Shown here piece by piece: positions 36,201 to 48,968 of a stretch of 64,000 bases of DNA. The translations under genes were made by a program, and so were the position numbers. The first letter of the stretch is position 1. Each line of letters opens with the position of its first letter. The stretch spans positions 5,363,501 to 5,427,500 of the forward strand of contig LR746273.1 of NCBI GenBank assembly GCA_902729315.2, given 5' to 3'. Source of the stretch: Spirodela intermedia. Taxonomy: Eukaryota > Streptophyta > Magnoliopsida > Alismatales > Araceae. The notes under the pieces are model-generated. The model made no database searches. It had not been told where the DNA came from and saw only the letters and a list, made by a program, of their open reading frames with translations.

Positions 36201-38200
36201 GAGACCTTCACACATTGAAAGAGGGAGAGAGGAAGAAAACTAACAAATGTACTAATTCATGAGCTGAAATGTGAGGTTGAGAGTGTGAGTGCATGATGAT
36301 TAGGTGTTACTCAATTCCATCAAAGCCTAATTGAAGTGCATGCATACATTTCAGAGTTGTCTATGTCTACAACATGAGGAATGTAGACAGCACAGCCAAT
36401 AAATGTCTTGAATTAATTCTAAATGTAACTAGTGAGAAAGAAACTAGAAATTATATGATAATATTCGAATCAATTTATTATTTTACTTATCTCTATGCAT
36501 CATGCTACTATTGACATTATGAGTTCAACTAACATATACATTTATAGTAAAGGTTTCATAATACTATGAGCTATCTAGTGAGTTGGAGCCAAAAATGCTA
36601 TTGGAAGAGTGACCCTCAAGTAAGTAATTTAATTGCTAATTATGTGAACAATAAAGAAATTGATATTACAAATAGCCATATGGTGGCCAGATTGATGAGC
36701 ATCCAATGATTATAATCTTCAAGGAGATTATTAAAATCTGAGGAGAGGGACTCATGATATTGGATGTAGGCTGTGAGTGAAATAATTTTGAAATTTTCTC
36801 GCATAATCTATAACATTTACTTTGCCTAACTCTATGTATATCTTTTTTTATGCACCATAGTAAAATAAAGAGTTAAACTAGTCAGTTAAGTATTGTACTT
36901 GTATAAATCAGAGGTCTAATGTTGTCATACATTTAATTGTATTAGTTTTATTTCCACCACATCCTTTGAACACAATTTAGAAGTTGCACCATTATATATA
37001 GTTTAGTGAATTAGACTAGTTAACTTAATACACTACAAGATTAGGTTTTTTTTCCCTCCCCTAAACTCTATAAGCCATCCTCGAGTCCTTAGACTTTAGA
37101 GTTATTTTTTAAATTGGAGACCATAAGTTATAAAATCTGATACTCTTATACTAAATTTATTTTTTAAAATCTTTTTTAGTGGTGCTTTTAGCAAGCAACT
37201 AAATTGTTTAAAGTTTCTAGTGATTTTCTTTCTAGAAGTATGTTCAAAGTTTTCCTAGCAATAAAGTAATGTTATCATTGGCACCAAGGTCAATGATGGT
37301 AGAGTCATCTCAAGCCATTAAGTCAAATGATTCTTTATTGATCTAATGGTTGGTCTTTGGCCACTTACTCAGCCATATATCATATTTTATCAAGGATCCT
37401 ACAACCTCATCTAATGATTATTTCCTCATCATCAATTTCCTGAATTATTCTAATGCATTGTTCCCAAATCAAGTTAGATACCATAAAACCTTTATAATCA
37501 TTTCAAAAGTTTATATACTAGTTACCTTACTCATTGTATTTGACTTTGACTTCAGTTCATTTTTTATATTTTTTTATGCCTTAAACTCAATAAAATTCAT
37601 TAGGATCAATGTAAAAAGAAATATATTGATAGTTTTCATATTGAGAAATAAATTTCTAGCCTTCTTCCTCATCCAAATTAAGTCAATTGAGTTTTTGTCA
37701 TAAGATTCTAAAGTAATGTATAGCTTTAGGAGCTGTACATGTTTAGGTGATGATCACAAAATATGAGAGAACAAATTGATAAAGTTTATGATTTTGTGGT
37801 CAAGGATTTTTATGATCATATGATTGCCATTGAGAAAACCTTGAATTTAGTAAGGTCAAGAAAAGGGAAGAAAGTAATTTCACATCACAAGTTTAATATT
37901 CCCTTGATCCTTTTAAATTCCTAAGATATTGCATATGCTCTAAAATATTTTACGGAATTGATGAAACTTGTTAGTACAATATTATTTTTACATTTTCTCC
38001 ATGTCTTAATCTACGTATCAACACATGAGAATAGAGAAGGAGATGCATGTTTGGTGTGGTAGAAAATTAAAAAATAGAACTATCTATTGCATGTGCTGTT
38101 TCTATGAACCAACAAGTTTAGACCATTAAGTGCTTGTAAGAGAATCACAAAAAGTAAAGGAATATTGGAAATATATAAGGAAATGCTCTCTTGAAAGTAA
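33243..38200. other. AT-rich intergenic DNA, no gene seen
   Basis: Very AT-rich, with short frames lacking domain motifs. A 17-base A-run at 35044-35060, preceded by a T-rich stretch, could be the 3' end of an old retroposed sequence. The last few hundred bases may be the 5' part of the LINE recognised from about 38210, but I cannot align them to the endonuclease or N-terminal RT region. Confidence 0.5.
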
Positions 38201-38209
38201 GATGGATAG

Positions 38210-38479
38210 GATCAACAAATGCATAAAAGAAAAGGGTGGAAGAGTGTGAACAAATCAATGGTGAAAAGATCAAATGTGATCTTAAAACTTGATATGGAAA
38301 AGGCTTATGTCTACTTGGAATGACCCTTTCTTTATCATGTGCTAAGAAGAATTGGGTTTGCGAATAGATGAATATCATGGGTTAAAATATGTATCTAATG
38401 TAACCACTTTTCCTTCCTATTAAGTGAGACCTCATCTACCTTTTTCACAACAAGTAGAGGATTAAGATAGGAGACCCTC
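38210..38479 (+). pseudogene. LINE reverse transcriptase, left part
   Basis: Reading near 38260 gives ILKLDMEKAYV, the motif A of plant L1-type LINE reverse transcriptases, with its catalytic Asp. It is followed by LRRIGFANR, then a Phe-Ser core, and the motif TTSRGLRIGDP ending at 38478. The ORF then stops exactly where element C begins. It resumes in the same codon phase at 48974, after one target-site copy. Several stops and a frame change upstream show that it was already decaying or has decayed since. Confidence 0.88.
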
Positions 38480-40175
38480 TAACGTGACTTAGTCATTGTA
38501 TAGTAAATCACGTATATTTAAAATTTATAAAATTAGAAAATACTAATTTTCAGATATTTAGAAGTATTTTTGAACAAATATATCAATTATAATTCAATAA
38601 AACTTCAAACAATAATGATAATTTTCCAGGTCAATCATAAAGATGTAATATAATATCGAGTAATTGTTCAGAATTTTTCTCAAAGAATATGATTTTTTAT
38701 AAATTTTATACTAAAAAATAAAAAACAAATATATTTAAAATTCACAAAAAAGGAAAATAAGGGTACAAACGTCAAGATGACGTTAACACCTGACAAAGAC
38801 GAATCGGACGAAAATAGAATTTCGTCCGATGATTCTTACGTAAGCGATTACATACGATTTAATTGATCAAATTAAGATTTATAAAAGCTAGAAGAATTGT
38901 AATTGAATGAAGTATAACTTGGTAAATTTAAATCACACAAATTATTACTAAATAAAGTAGAAATTAAGTTGAAAGTAGGAAAACAAAATTCCGATATAGC
39001 TGCGGCGATACGTCGATGATGTACCAGAATTCTAAGCATTCGAGAGGATCGTCATGTAGTGTTCATGACCTCGAAGGCTCTCTTTAGACAAGGACAATGT
39101 GGGTAATCTCTAGATCTCTTTGCGAAGTCTAGAGATCAATGAAATAGGTCGTCGAATCATCTTCGGCGGCTGTCACCTAATGGAGATGAGCTAGATGGAG
39201 GTGGGGCGCATGTTAAGAACTTTATCCTCAGGTCCACATAGTAAGAGGAGGCTCTTCATTGCATCTAGTATACTCTCAAGAGGTGGTGACTCATCTCCTG
39301 ACGGATCGTCCTCTTCTCGACGATGGCTTGATTGTCAATCAATCGGAGATGATTTACTTGATGGATTCGCGATCCTTTTATCACGAATCGTTAAGCAATT
39401 TTAGTAACAATACTCTGCGATCATGTTGATCAGATTTTCGCCGATGATCCAACGATTCTGACGGCTTAATCTTTCACTAGCGATCTACAAGAAAGTCACG
39501 ATAATCAGATAAAAATATGAGTTTTAGTTCTAGGAGGATTTAAACCTATGCTGGTTGCTCGCCTGTATGAAAGAGATTGAAATAAGTACTCTAATACCCT
39601 TATCAAGTAACATCATCATGATATATCTCTGTTATAATGAATAGGTAGTTTAGGTATTAAAATCTTCAAAGCCTTTTGTGGGAAGGTGTGACGTGAGTTT
39701 AGTCTCACATTACTTGTGCGTTGAAGTTTTGGCGAATATATAGTAATATCACATTTGTAAGTAATGAGTCCTTTTCTCTCACATGTACGACCACTCCTTA
39801 CCCCACAACCAGTTGGCCACTGGTGACATAGAAAGGGAGTGGCACACACATGCCCCCATCAGTCTTAGCCGCTCGAGCCCCTGCTTGTGGCTCCTCTCGA
39901 CTACGCTTCCGACTCACTTGCGGGCCTGATTGGCCGGCGGGTCCTCTCTTTTTACTATATTTTAATTTTAATTTCTTTTTCTTCATTTATCTCAAAAATA
40001 GGACTATAAAAATCATATAAATTCGTAGAAAATCACATAATTAGCCAAAAATTTACGTTAACCAAATTAAAACCACTTTTTATAATTTAACACAAATATA
40101 AGTCTATTTATTAAGAGTGAAGGCTAAAATTATATTATTTAGTAATTAGGAACTCATTATAATCAAGATTTATCA
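38480..40175 (-). repeat. 3' LTR of element C
   Basis: In element orientation it runs from TGATAAATCTTG at 40175 to AAGTCACGTTA at 38480, the last C having become T. It contains a GC-rich portion at about 39870-39950. Part of it (about 39270-39720) is nearly identical to the other LTR, whereas both ends are much more diverged. Confidence 0.93.
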
Positions 40176-40195
40176 CACCCCCCAACTTAAATCAT
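40176..40195 (-). promoter_or_regulatory. LTR-adjacent polypurine tract of element C
   Basis: In element orientation TAAGTTGGGGGGTG lies directly before the LTR start TGATAAA, as required for plus-strand priming. Confidence 0.85.
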
Positions 40196-41448
40196 TGCTA
40201 GTCCCTTAGCAATAGAATTACGAAAATAAAAATTCACAAATCTCAAACATCATATTTTAATATATAAAAAAAATACAGTTTGAAATGATGCACTTTCAGA
40301 CACTTTGGATTCTTATATCAAGTATTTAAAAATGAGATCAAGTACTTAAATATTTAAGCACTCCTTGGAATAACGATTTAGACTTCACTTCTTCTATTCA
40401 CATCTTTATCAGTTCTTCACATATAGGTATATTTACAAAATGTTTCAATTATCAATACTCATCCAAGAATAATTAATCATACTCACTTCTTCACTTCTTC
40501 TATTTAAAAATTGATCATACATTTTTGTTTTTCCATGGCTTAATTTTTGAAGTTTACATTATATTTTGTTTTATTTTATACAGTAGATAAATAGCTTTTC
40601 TTGTAGACAAATTTTGACAATAAGAATGATATTTCACACCCTCCATGTGTACTCTTCATTTTCAAGGCTTTCACTTTATCCACTTATTTTGCAGTAAGTG
40701 TTTTTCTATGCATGATTTTCAATAATGAGAATGATGTCATACCTCATCCATGTGTACTCTTCATTTCTAGATTTTTCACATTGCTCCCTCTTTTTTTTTC
40801 TCGAAATAAATGATTTCTCCTCACAAGTCTTAAAGATCAGGGTGCAAAAATCTTCATTAAACTCAAATGATCAATCAAATTTTCACATCAAGTACTATCT
40901 ATCAAGATCATGAACTGAAAATCTGTAAAATCAAATCCATATTATCTATCACGTATCCAAGGAGTATTCTAATATTTCATACTACTAAATCATTCTTTTA
41001 ACTCAATAATAATCTTCTTAGTATCTTTTGGTATTAATCAATCTAATTGATTTAATCTTTCATGCATGTAATATGATGTAAGAAATATGTAAATTAGATA
41101 GTTATGATAGTTATGCTTTCTATTTTTAATTCTATTTTTAGTTTTGTTTTTAGCAACAATAAATTTGTCAAAAATAAATCAAAACTATCCTCTTTATAGC
41201 TTTAATTTATAATTTCAGCAATATATGTCTAGGGGATTGAAATGTGAGAAAAGGGTCTATAGAATTTAAAATTTTGGGTTTTTTTTCTTTGCTATTTTGG
41301 TAATTTATTGTTCCTAACAAAAAACCAGAAAATAGATGATAGAGTTTTTCTGAATTTTTATTTTTAGTTGCTGTTCTAAGTGAGCATAAAAAAAATGCAA
41401 ACACATGTTCTTAATTGTCCTACAGCATAAATTAAGAATTAATACTTC

Positions 41449-41485
41449 ATCCCCCAACTTAAAAATGACATTGTCTTTAATGACA
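41449..41485 (-). promoter_or_regulatory. Second, internal purine-tract motif of element C
   Basis: In element orientation AAAGACAATGTC then TAAGTTGGGGGATGAAG, about 1.25 kb before the LTR-adjacent tract and shortly after integrase. It is the counterpart of 12095-12130 in element B. Confidence 0.7.
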
Positions 41486-41923
41486 CAAAAAAATCAGAAC
41501 AGAATATACAAAAAATATAATTTTTAAGTGAAGCATGCATATATGCAAAGTGAAGCACTAAAAATATTGTCATAAATGATAAAGCTCAGAAAGACATCAC
41601 CTCAACCTCGTTTTTAATTTTCCAGTTCATCTTACACTCCTCCTGCACTTTTTGAAAAAAAAACAAATACAAAAACAAGTACTATGAAATTTTAAGAAAA
41701 ATAGAGCTTAAAAATGAAATAAAAAAATAGAATGAAATAAAGATCATGAGTTGCCTCTCATGCAGTGCTGAATTTAATGTCTCCAATTGGACACATTAAT
41801 CTTACTCTTGAATTTATTTTAATAATAAAATTTCTTTTTCTACAAGGCGTTCATGTTTTATGTAATGTTTAAGCCACTGTCCATTTACCTTAAAGTTATG
41901 ATCACTTTTAGAATCTTTAATCA

Positions 41924-42981
41924 TTATAGCCTCATGATCATGTCTCTTCCACCACATAAGGCCCTGTCCATTTTGATTTTAGTGTTTCTTGAAAATAATT
42001 TCAGCCTAGAATCATATAACCACACTTTTTGTCCAACATCAAATTTTTTTCTACTAATGTATTTATCATGAATAGTTTTAGTTTTTTCTTTATATATTCT
42101 ATGATTTTCATAAGCTTTATTCCTGAACTCCTCTAGTTCATGTAGCTGAAAAATTCTATATCCACTAGTTGATTTTTCATCCATACATAAATTTTTTATA
42201 GCCATAATGATTTATGCTCTATTTCCACAAAAAGATGACAAGACTTTCCAAAAATGAGACGAAATGGAGACATACCTGTGAAATTTTTATAAGCTGTTCT
42301 ATAAGCCCATAATGCATCTTGTAATTTCGTTGGTCAATCTTTCCTATTTGATCTAAATATTTTTCTCAAAATTGTCTGAATTTCCCTATTTGCTACTTCA
42401 GCTTGCCTATTTATTTGGGGATGATATGGAGTGGCTACTCTATGATGTACTCTATTCTTTTTCAACAGTTCTTTGAAATGTTTATTTGTAAAATGTGTTC
42501 TTCCATCATTAATAATCACTCTAGGACATCTAAATCTTGAAAAAATATTTTTCTGCACAAATTCCATCACGATTTTATGATCATGAGTTCTAGTAGGAAT
42601 AACTTCCACCCACTTAGACACAATCAATAGCAAGCAAAATATATTCATATGTTTCACTTCATGGGAAGGGACCCATGAAATCTATTCCTCATATATCAAA
42701 ATTTCGACTACTAACATGTTACTGCTGGGCATTTCATCTTTTTTACTCATATTACCAATAGATTGGCATAAAATACATGTTCTATTAAATTTTATAGAAT
42801 CTCTAATGATTGTAGACCAATAAAATTCACACTGAAATTTTTTTGCAGTTGTTTTTTGTTCAGAGAAATGTCCTCCATAGTTAAATGAACGGTACATGTT
42901 AAGAATGCTATGATATTCTTCTTTAGGAACACATCTCCTTAAAAATTGATCATTGCCCAAGTATATATAAATCAGGATCAT
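41924..42981 (-). pseudogene. Element C integrase (broken)
   Basis: Three open pieces cover the enzyme. 42682-42981 holds the zinc-binding region (RRCVPKEEYHSILNMYRS, then CILCQSIGNMSKK); one His/Cys ligand of the first pair is replaced by Tyr at the NMYRS site. 42334-42657 holds the catalytic core with VIINDGRTHFTN (second Asp) and AEVANREIQ (catalytic Glu). 41924-42205 holds the C-terminal region ([34 protein letters not shown]). The first catalytic Asp lies between pieces in IDFMGPF at about 42670. Frame changes near 42670 and 42210-42330 stop translation. Confidence 0.9.
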
Positions 42982-43159
42982 ATTAAAAATAATTTTTAAT
43001 CTTAGAAAAGAAATGATATTTTCTATTCTGATCCCATTGTTCTAGAATTTTTCCAGAAACTAGAAAATTAACAATATGTGCATACCATAGTGATAGTTGA
43101 TGTTGAGCTGCCATCAATTGTTCATCTGAAAATGCGTCTTGTAAAGGTGTTGCATTTAT

Positions 43160-43633
43160 TCATGTATCACTCAATTTAGAAAGATGTCCAGCAACAACAT
43201 TCTCGAAACCTTTTTTATCTTTTATTTCTAAATTAAATTTCTGCAACAATAAAATCCATCTTAATAAGTGTGGCTTTGCATCTTTCTTATTTAAAAAATA
43301 TTTTAATGCTGCATGATCAGTATAAATAATAATTTTAGCTCCCAAAATATATGATATAAACCTTTCTAACGAAAATACTATAGCTAATAACTCTTTTTCA
43401 ATCGTGGTATAATTTAATTGAACATCAGATATAATTTTACTAGCATATAAAATTACTATGGGTTTTGACTCTTTTCTTTGTCCTAGAATGGCTCCCACTG
43501 CATAATTTGATGCATCACATATTATTTCAAAGGGAAGGGACCAATTAAAAGATTTTAAAATGGGTGCCTCAATAAGTAATCTTTTTATTTCAGAAAGAGA
43601 CTTGAAACATTTCTCATCAAAATTAAAAGGCAC
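43160..43633 (-). pseudogene. Element C RNase H and RT end (open piece)
   Basis: A 157-codon open frame. It begins with the connection region (FNWSLPFEIICDASNYAVGA with the first catalytic Asp) and carries KELLAIVFSLERF. Then come IIIYTDHAALKYFLNKKDA with a further acidic site and the GFENVVAGHLSKL end that leads to integrase. In the parent it removes RNA from RNA/DNA hybrids. It is the best-kept RNase H of the three elements. Confidence 0.9.
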
Positions 43634-44503
43634 TCTTTAGATAATAATATGGTGAGAGGTTTAGAAATTTTTGAAAAATCTTGAATAAGTTTTCTATAAT
43701 AACCTACATGACCCAAGAAATATTTAATCTGTTTTACTGAATTCAGAGGTTTCATTTTAGATAGAATATCAATTTTTACTCTATCCACCTCTAAACCCCT
43801 TTCACTTACAATATGACCCGACACAACTCCCTCTCTAACTATAAAATGTGATTTCTCTTAACTCAAAACTATTTTTTTCTCTATAAATTTCTCAAGTACA
43901 TGCTATAAATGATTTAAGCATTCATCAAATGATTCCCCAAAAATAGAAAAATCGTCCATAAAAATTTTCATACATTTTTGAGTCATATCAGAAAACATAG
44001 ACCAAAAGGCATGTGTTTAAAAGCAAAAGTACTAAATAGACAAGTGAAAATTGTTTTTTCTTGATCTAAAGGGTTTATATAAATTTGATTATAAGTAGAG
44101 TATCTATCTAGAAAACAAAAAAAGTTTTTTCCAGCTATTTTTTCTAGAATTTGATCAGTAAATGGTAGGAGAAAATGATCTTTTCTAGTAACTAAATTTA
44201 ATTGTCTATAATCAATGCAAACCTTCCAACCGATAGTTAATCTTGTTTGTATTTCATCCCCATTTTCATTTTTATAATCGTGATCCCTGATTTTTTTGGC
44301 ATCACTTGTATAAGACTAACCCATTTGCTATTTGAAATATGATAAATAATATCAGTAGTTAGCCACTTTAAATTTATTTTTTTTACAATTTTTATCATGT
44401 TAAGATTTAATCTTTGTTGTGGTTCCTTACTAGTTCTAGCTCCCTCCTCTAGATGTATACTATGCATGCATACACTCATATCAATGCCCCTAAGATCATC
44501 CAT
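43585..44503 (-). pseudogene. Element C reverse transcriptase (broken)
   Basis: 44237-44503 holds the N-terminal fingers (LNLNMIKIVKKI, WVSLIQVMPKKSGIT). The middle reads the catalytic box F-M-D-D-F-S-I-F-G at about 43950-43980. 43585-43824 holds the connection segment (GHIVSERGLEVDRVKIDILS, FLGHVGYYRKLI). Compared with element B, roughly 50 bp are missing near 44000, in the stretch between the LCNAP-like region and the F-M-D-D box. Stops and frameshifts lie between the pieces. Confidence 0.88.
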
Positions 44504-44530
44504 TTTTCAGCCAATAGTCTTCTTAATTTT

Positions 44531-45649
44531 TCAAAGTATATCTAATAATTTTTCTTCCTGTTCATCAATCAAATCAGCTGCAACAATAATAGGAAATGAA
44601 TTATTTTCCTCTAAAAACATATATTTTAAACTGGTGGGAAGAGGTTTCAACTCTAAATTCAGATCATCTTCCTTTTTCTTTTCTCCCAAATTTATATTCT
44701 TTATTTCCTTTAATTCTTCTAACACAGAGTCATCAATAACATCTAGATCATCAAAATCATCTAGAAGATCTATGGTATGACAATCATATACTTGAGATTT
44801 CTTAAGATTATTTGATACCTCAAAAATTTTAATTTCTACTGATTGATCTCCACATAAAATTTTCACAATACTTGTGGGAAAATTAATATTCATCTTTCCT
44901 GTATGCAAAAATGATCTCCCTAGAATGATTTGTATATTATAAAATTGTCTATTAAAATCCATTCTCAACACTACAAAATCAGTTAGAAATTTACACCCTT
45001 TAATTGTCACTATCACATTTTCTAAAACACCTTTAGGATGTTTTATGGATCTATTAGCAAATTATAAGGTAATAGTAGAGGGTTTAAAATCAGCAATATT
45101 AAATTTATGACAAATACTTGTAGGTAATAAATTAATACTAGCACCGGTGTCAAGTAATGTATTCTGAAAAATAGATCCACTAATATTACACGAAATTAAA
45201 GGGGCACCAATATCTCTCAATTTATATGTTAATTGATTTAATAATAAAGCACTAGCTTGCATAGATAATTTTTCTACTCTAGGTGCCTTTTTTGGTGTAC
45301 ACATTTCTTTCAAAACTCTAGCATATTCAGAAATATATTCAATAGCAGTGAGTAAAGGAAGACTAATTTGCACATCTTGTAAAATTTTCTTTATTTCTTC
45401 ATTGTGTTCCTTTTTCTTTCTTTGTCTAGGCTCTAGAGATTTAGGAAATGGAATGGTTGTCCTCTCTTTCTGAATTTCATTGGTAGAACCTATAAAATCC
45501 TCTTCTACTCCTATTTGATTTTGTTTTGGGCTGTCCACATTTTCCTTTTCTTCTAATGTTTGGGGATAAGGATTAGGTAAAATCTTCCCACTTCTTAATG
45601 CATTCACTATCTTAATATTTTCATTTCGTGGGGTTTTTCTTAGATTCAT
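44531..45649 (-). pseudogene. Element C gag end and protease (broken once)
   Basis: 45062-45649 runs from the end of gag (NALRSGKILPNPYPQTLEE, charged linker) into an intact retropepsin site LLDTGASINLLPTSI, and stops at a TAA where element B reads Gln. 44531-45016 resumes with VIVTIKGCKF and IILGRSFLHTGKMNI and the acidic linker. Two frames on either side of about 45017-45061 thus form one protease. Apart from this break the region is well kept. Confidence 0.9.
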
Positions 45650-47019
45650 ACTACTAGACTCCCCTTATTGAAATCTTATTATTAGGCGGTTTCATAGATT
45701 TTCTATGGGCTGACTAGGTAGTTGTCCCTCTTCTATCTTATTCTCAAGAGCTTCTATAATTTGTTTCTACTACAACATAATTTGATTCATAGTTTGTTGC
45801 ATTATTTGGCTCATTTACTACATCATTTTCATAGCATCAAGTTGGATTTGAGAGAGCTGATTTTTCTGAACTCTATTTTTCTATTTTAGACAAAATTCAG
45901 AGTGTGAATTGGGTCTAAGTGCTTCTAGATTTTGAATATTATTTGGGTCTCTCCATGAAAAATTATTCCTCCAATTAGGATTATAAGATTTTGAAAAAGG
46001 CTCCCTATTTTTATTAAAATCGTGAGTTATTTGAACTTGTTTTTACATAGGATGAAATAATTGATTTAAATTATAGCATTGAAATTCAGAATAATCATTT
46101 TCACCATACATAGGACAAGTACTATTTGTATTAAATTGAGGGTTAAGAGTCTTTCTAATATTGTTAATAAGTAAATCAAAATTTTCTAATCTTTGATTAA
46201 TCTGATTAACCTCATTTAGTAAATTAAAATCATTTTGATGATACAATTTATAAATTCCTCTCTTCTTATCCTTATCATATAATTCAAACGAGGCTTGATC
46301 TCTATAAATCTCATTAGGGGTTTTCTCCATAAAAGCTCATCGACATATAAAATCAATCATATTTTTATGTTGTTCTAATAATTCATCATAAAAAATTCTA
46401 TTAAGCTATCACTTGGGTATAGCATGATGAGGATACTTTCTAAGTAAATCTTTGAATTTTTCTCATGTTTTATGCAAAGTTTCTCTTGATCTTTGAGAAA
46501 AATTATATATATATTTTCTCATATTTTGAGTTTTTCCTAAGGGATAAAATTTTTGAAGAAAGGTGTGTTCTATGTCTTTCCAACTAGTTAATTCTCTATC
46601 TAATGTGAATAGCTAATGACTAGCTTTGTCCTTAAATGTATGAAGAAATAATTTTATCTTAATAATTTCCAATGTAACTTAAGAGAGATTAACTAAATCA
46701 CACACCATATGAAAAAAAATTAAATGCTGATAGGTTCCTCTAAAGGCAATCCATGAAAATTAGGGAGGATTTTAAAAATTCTTGGATTTATTTCAAATTT
46801 AATAGTGGGTGCTAATGGGACTTTAATATTGGATGCTCTTTGAAATGAATAGGGGATATAATGATTTTTCATGGCCATATGATTGTTCTCAGTTTGACTT
46901 GTACTTCCTTCAAGATCCATCAAAAATAATTTTTCTTTCAGATTTATAGTTTTAAATGAAATAATGAAAGGATTTTCTAACCTTGGATGTAAAGATCTTC
47001 TACCGTTCATAAAAATCAA
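45650..47019 (-). pseudogene. Element C gag (broken)
   Basis: The N-terminal piece (46720-47019) contains FLMDLEGSTSQTENNHMAMK and RASNIKVPLAPTIKFEINPR, then the capsid-like FHGLPLEEPIS. A later piece at 46043-46330 contains the coiled segment NEVNQINQRLENFDLLINNI and CPMYGENDYSEFQCYN. Stops separate the two. Element B has the same layout, so the pieces define the family gag even though no copy is intact. Confidence 0.82.
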
Positions 47020-47200
47020 TAAATTCTAAGAAAAGTTTAAATAATTGTTACCCTCCTTTAGTATGCTGCAGTCATTGTCTTGCTTCTCTTTGTTCTTTTG
47101 TTTTTTTTTAAGAATTTGATAAGAAGAAAATAAAACAAGAGTTAATTTTTTTGTGTACTCTAAGAGAAAAATAGAAAAATACTAAATATTTTGTAATATA

Positions 47201-47218
47201 TTTTCAACAATGGTGCCA
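47201..47218 (-). promoter_or_regulatory. Primer-binding site of element C
   Basis: In element orientation TGGCACCATTGTTG begins five bases after the 5' LTR end at 47224. The first five bases match the tRNA-Asp-type site TGGCGCCGTTGCCGGGG, with later transitions. Confidence 0.8.
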
Positions 47219-47223
47219 AAATT

Positions 47224-48968
47224 TGACATGACTTAGTTGTTGTATAGTAAATCACGTAAATTTAAAATTTCTTAAACTAGAAAATATCAGTTTTTAGATA
47301 TTTAGAAGTATTTCTGAATAAATATATCAATTATAATTCAATAAAACTTCTAAAAATAGTGGTAATTTTTCAAGTCGATCATAGGGATGTAATATAACAT
47401 CGAGTAATTCTTCAAAAAATTTCTCAAAGAATACGATTTTCTATAAAATTTATACTAAGAAATAAAAATAAAATATATTTAAAATTCATAAAAAAAGAAA
47501 TAAGAGTGCGGACGTCAAGATGATGTCAGCGCCCGACGAAGGCGAATCAGACAGAAATAGAGTTCTGTCTGGTGATTCTTACATAAGCGATTACAGATGA
47601 TTTAATTTATCAAATTAAGATCTATAAAAGTTAAAGAATCGTAATTGAATAAAGTATAACTTGGTAAAATTAAATCACATAAATTATTACTAAATGAAGT
47701 GGAAATTAAGTTGAAAGTAAGAAAATAGAGTTCCGGTGTCGTAGCGGCGATACGTCGGCGATGCACCAAAATTGTGTGTTCGGGAGGATTGTCGTGTAGT
47801 GGTGTCCATGGCCTCGAAGGCTCTTCTTGGACAAGGACGATGTAGGCAATCTCTAGATCTCCTCACGAAGTCTAGAGATCAATGAAATGGATTGTCAAAT
47901 CATCTCCGATAGCTGTCACCTAACGGAGTAGAAAAATGGCAACTTTGCGACTCTCTGATAGCTATCATCCGATGGAGAGGAGCTGGATGGAGGTGAGGCT
48001 CATGTTATGAACTTTATCCTCAGGTCCGTACAGCAAGAGGAAGCTCTTCATCGCATCAAGTATGCTCACAAGAGGTGGTGACTCATCTCCTGACGGATCG
48101 TCCTCTTCCTGACGATGGCTTGATTGTCAATCAATCGGAGATGATTTACTTGATGGATTCGCGATCCTTTTATCACGAATCGTTAAGCAATTTTAGTAAC
48201 AATACTCTACGATCATGTTGACCAGATTTTCGCCGATGATCCAACAATTTTGACGGCTTAATCTTTCACTAGCGATCTACAAGAAAGTCATGATAATCAG
48301 ATAAAAATACGAGTTTTAGTTCTAGGAGGATTTAAACCTATGCTGGTTGCTCGCCTATATGAGAGAGATTGAAATAAGTACTCTAATGCCCTTATCAAGT
48401 AACATCATCATGATATATCTCTGTTATAACAAATAGGTAGTTTAGGTATTAAAATCTTCAAAGCCTTTTGTGAGAAGGTGTGACGTGAGTTTAGTCTCAC
48501 ATTACTTGTGCGCTGAAGTTTTAAGCGAATATATAGTACTATTATATTTGCAAGTAATGAATCTCTTTCTCTTACGTGTACGATCACCCCTTACCCTAGA
48601 GTCGGCTGGCCATCGGTGACGTGTAAGGAGAGTGGCACACATGTGCCCACATCGGTCCTAGCTGCTTGTGCCCCTACTCGCGGCTCCCCCTGACTACATT
48701 TTCAACCCGCTTGCAGGCCTAGCTGGCTGGCAGGTCCCCTCCTTTTACTATATTTTTATTTTAATTTCTTTTTCCTCATTTATCTCAAAAATAAGACAAT
48801 AAAAATTATATAAATTTGTAAAAAATCACATAATTAGCTAAAAATTCATGTTAATCAATTAAAAACCACTTTTCACAATTTAACATAAATATAAGTCTAT
48901 TTATCATGAGTTAAGGTTTAAATTATATTATTTACAAATTATTAACTCATGATAATGAAGACTTATCA
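47224..48968 (-). repeat. 5' LTR of element C
   Basis: 1745 bp; begins in element orientation with TGATAAGTCTTCATTATC at 48968 and ends CATGTCA at 47224. It carries an insertion of about 55 bp (around 47930-47985) that the 3' LTR lacks but the left LTR of element B has. Confidence 0.93.

Larger units (their letters stand above)
38480..48968 (-). mobile_element. Ty3/gypsy LTR retrotransposon (element C) inserted in the LINE
   Basis: A 10.49-kb minus-strand element with both LTRs (38480-40175, 1696 bp; 47224-48968, 1745 bp), a primer site, a purine tract, gag, protease, reverse transcriptase, RNase H and integrase. It is flanked by CCCTC (38475-38479) and CCCCC (48969-48973), a 4-of-5 target duplication. 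Its proteins are closely related to those of element B. The domain order RT-RH-IN makes it Ty3/gypsy; the primer site and gag style suggest the Athila/Tat side. No envelope frame exists. Stops and frameshifts occur in every domain, so it is non-autonomous now. Confidence 0.95.

Noticed and set aside
40176-41900. Envelope-like gene between integrase and the 3' LTR of element C
   Set aside because: All frames are short and full of stops in both elements B and C; no transmembrane or signal-peptide pattern.
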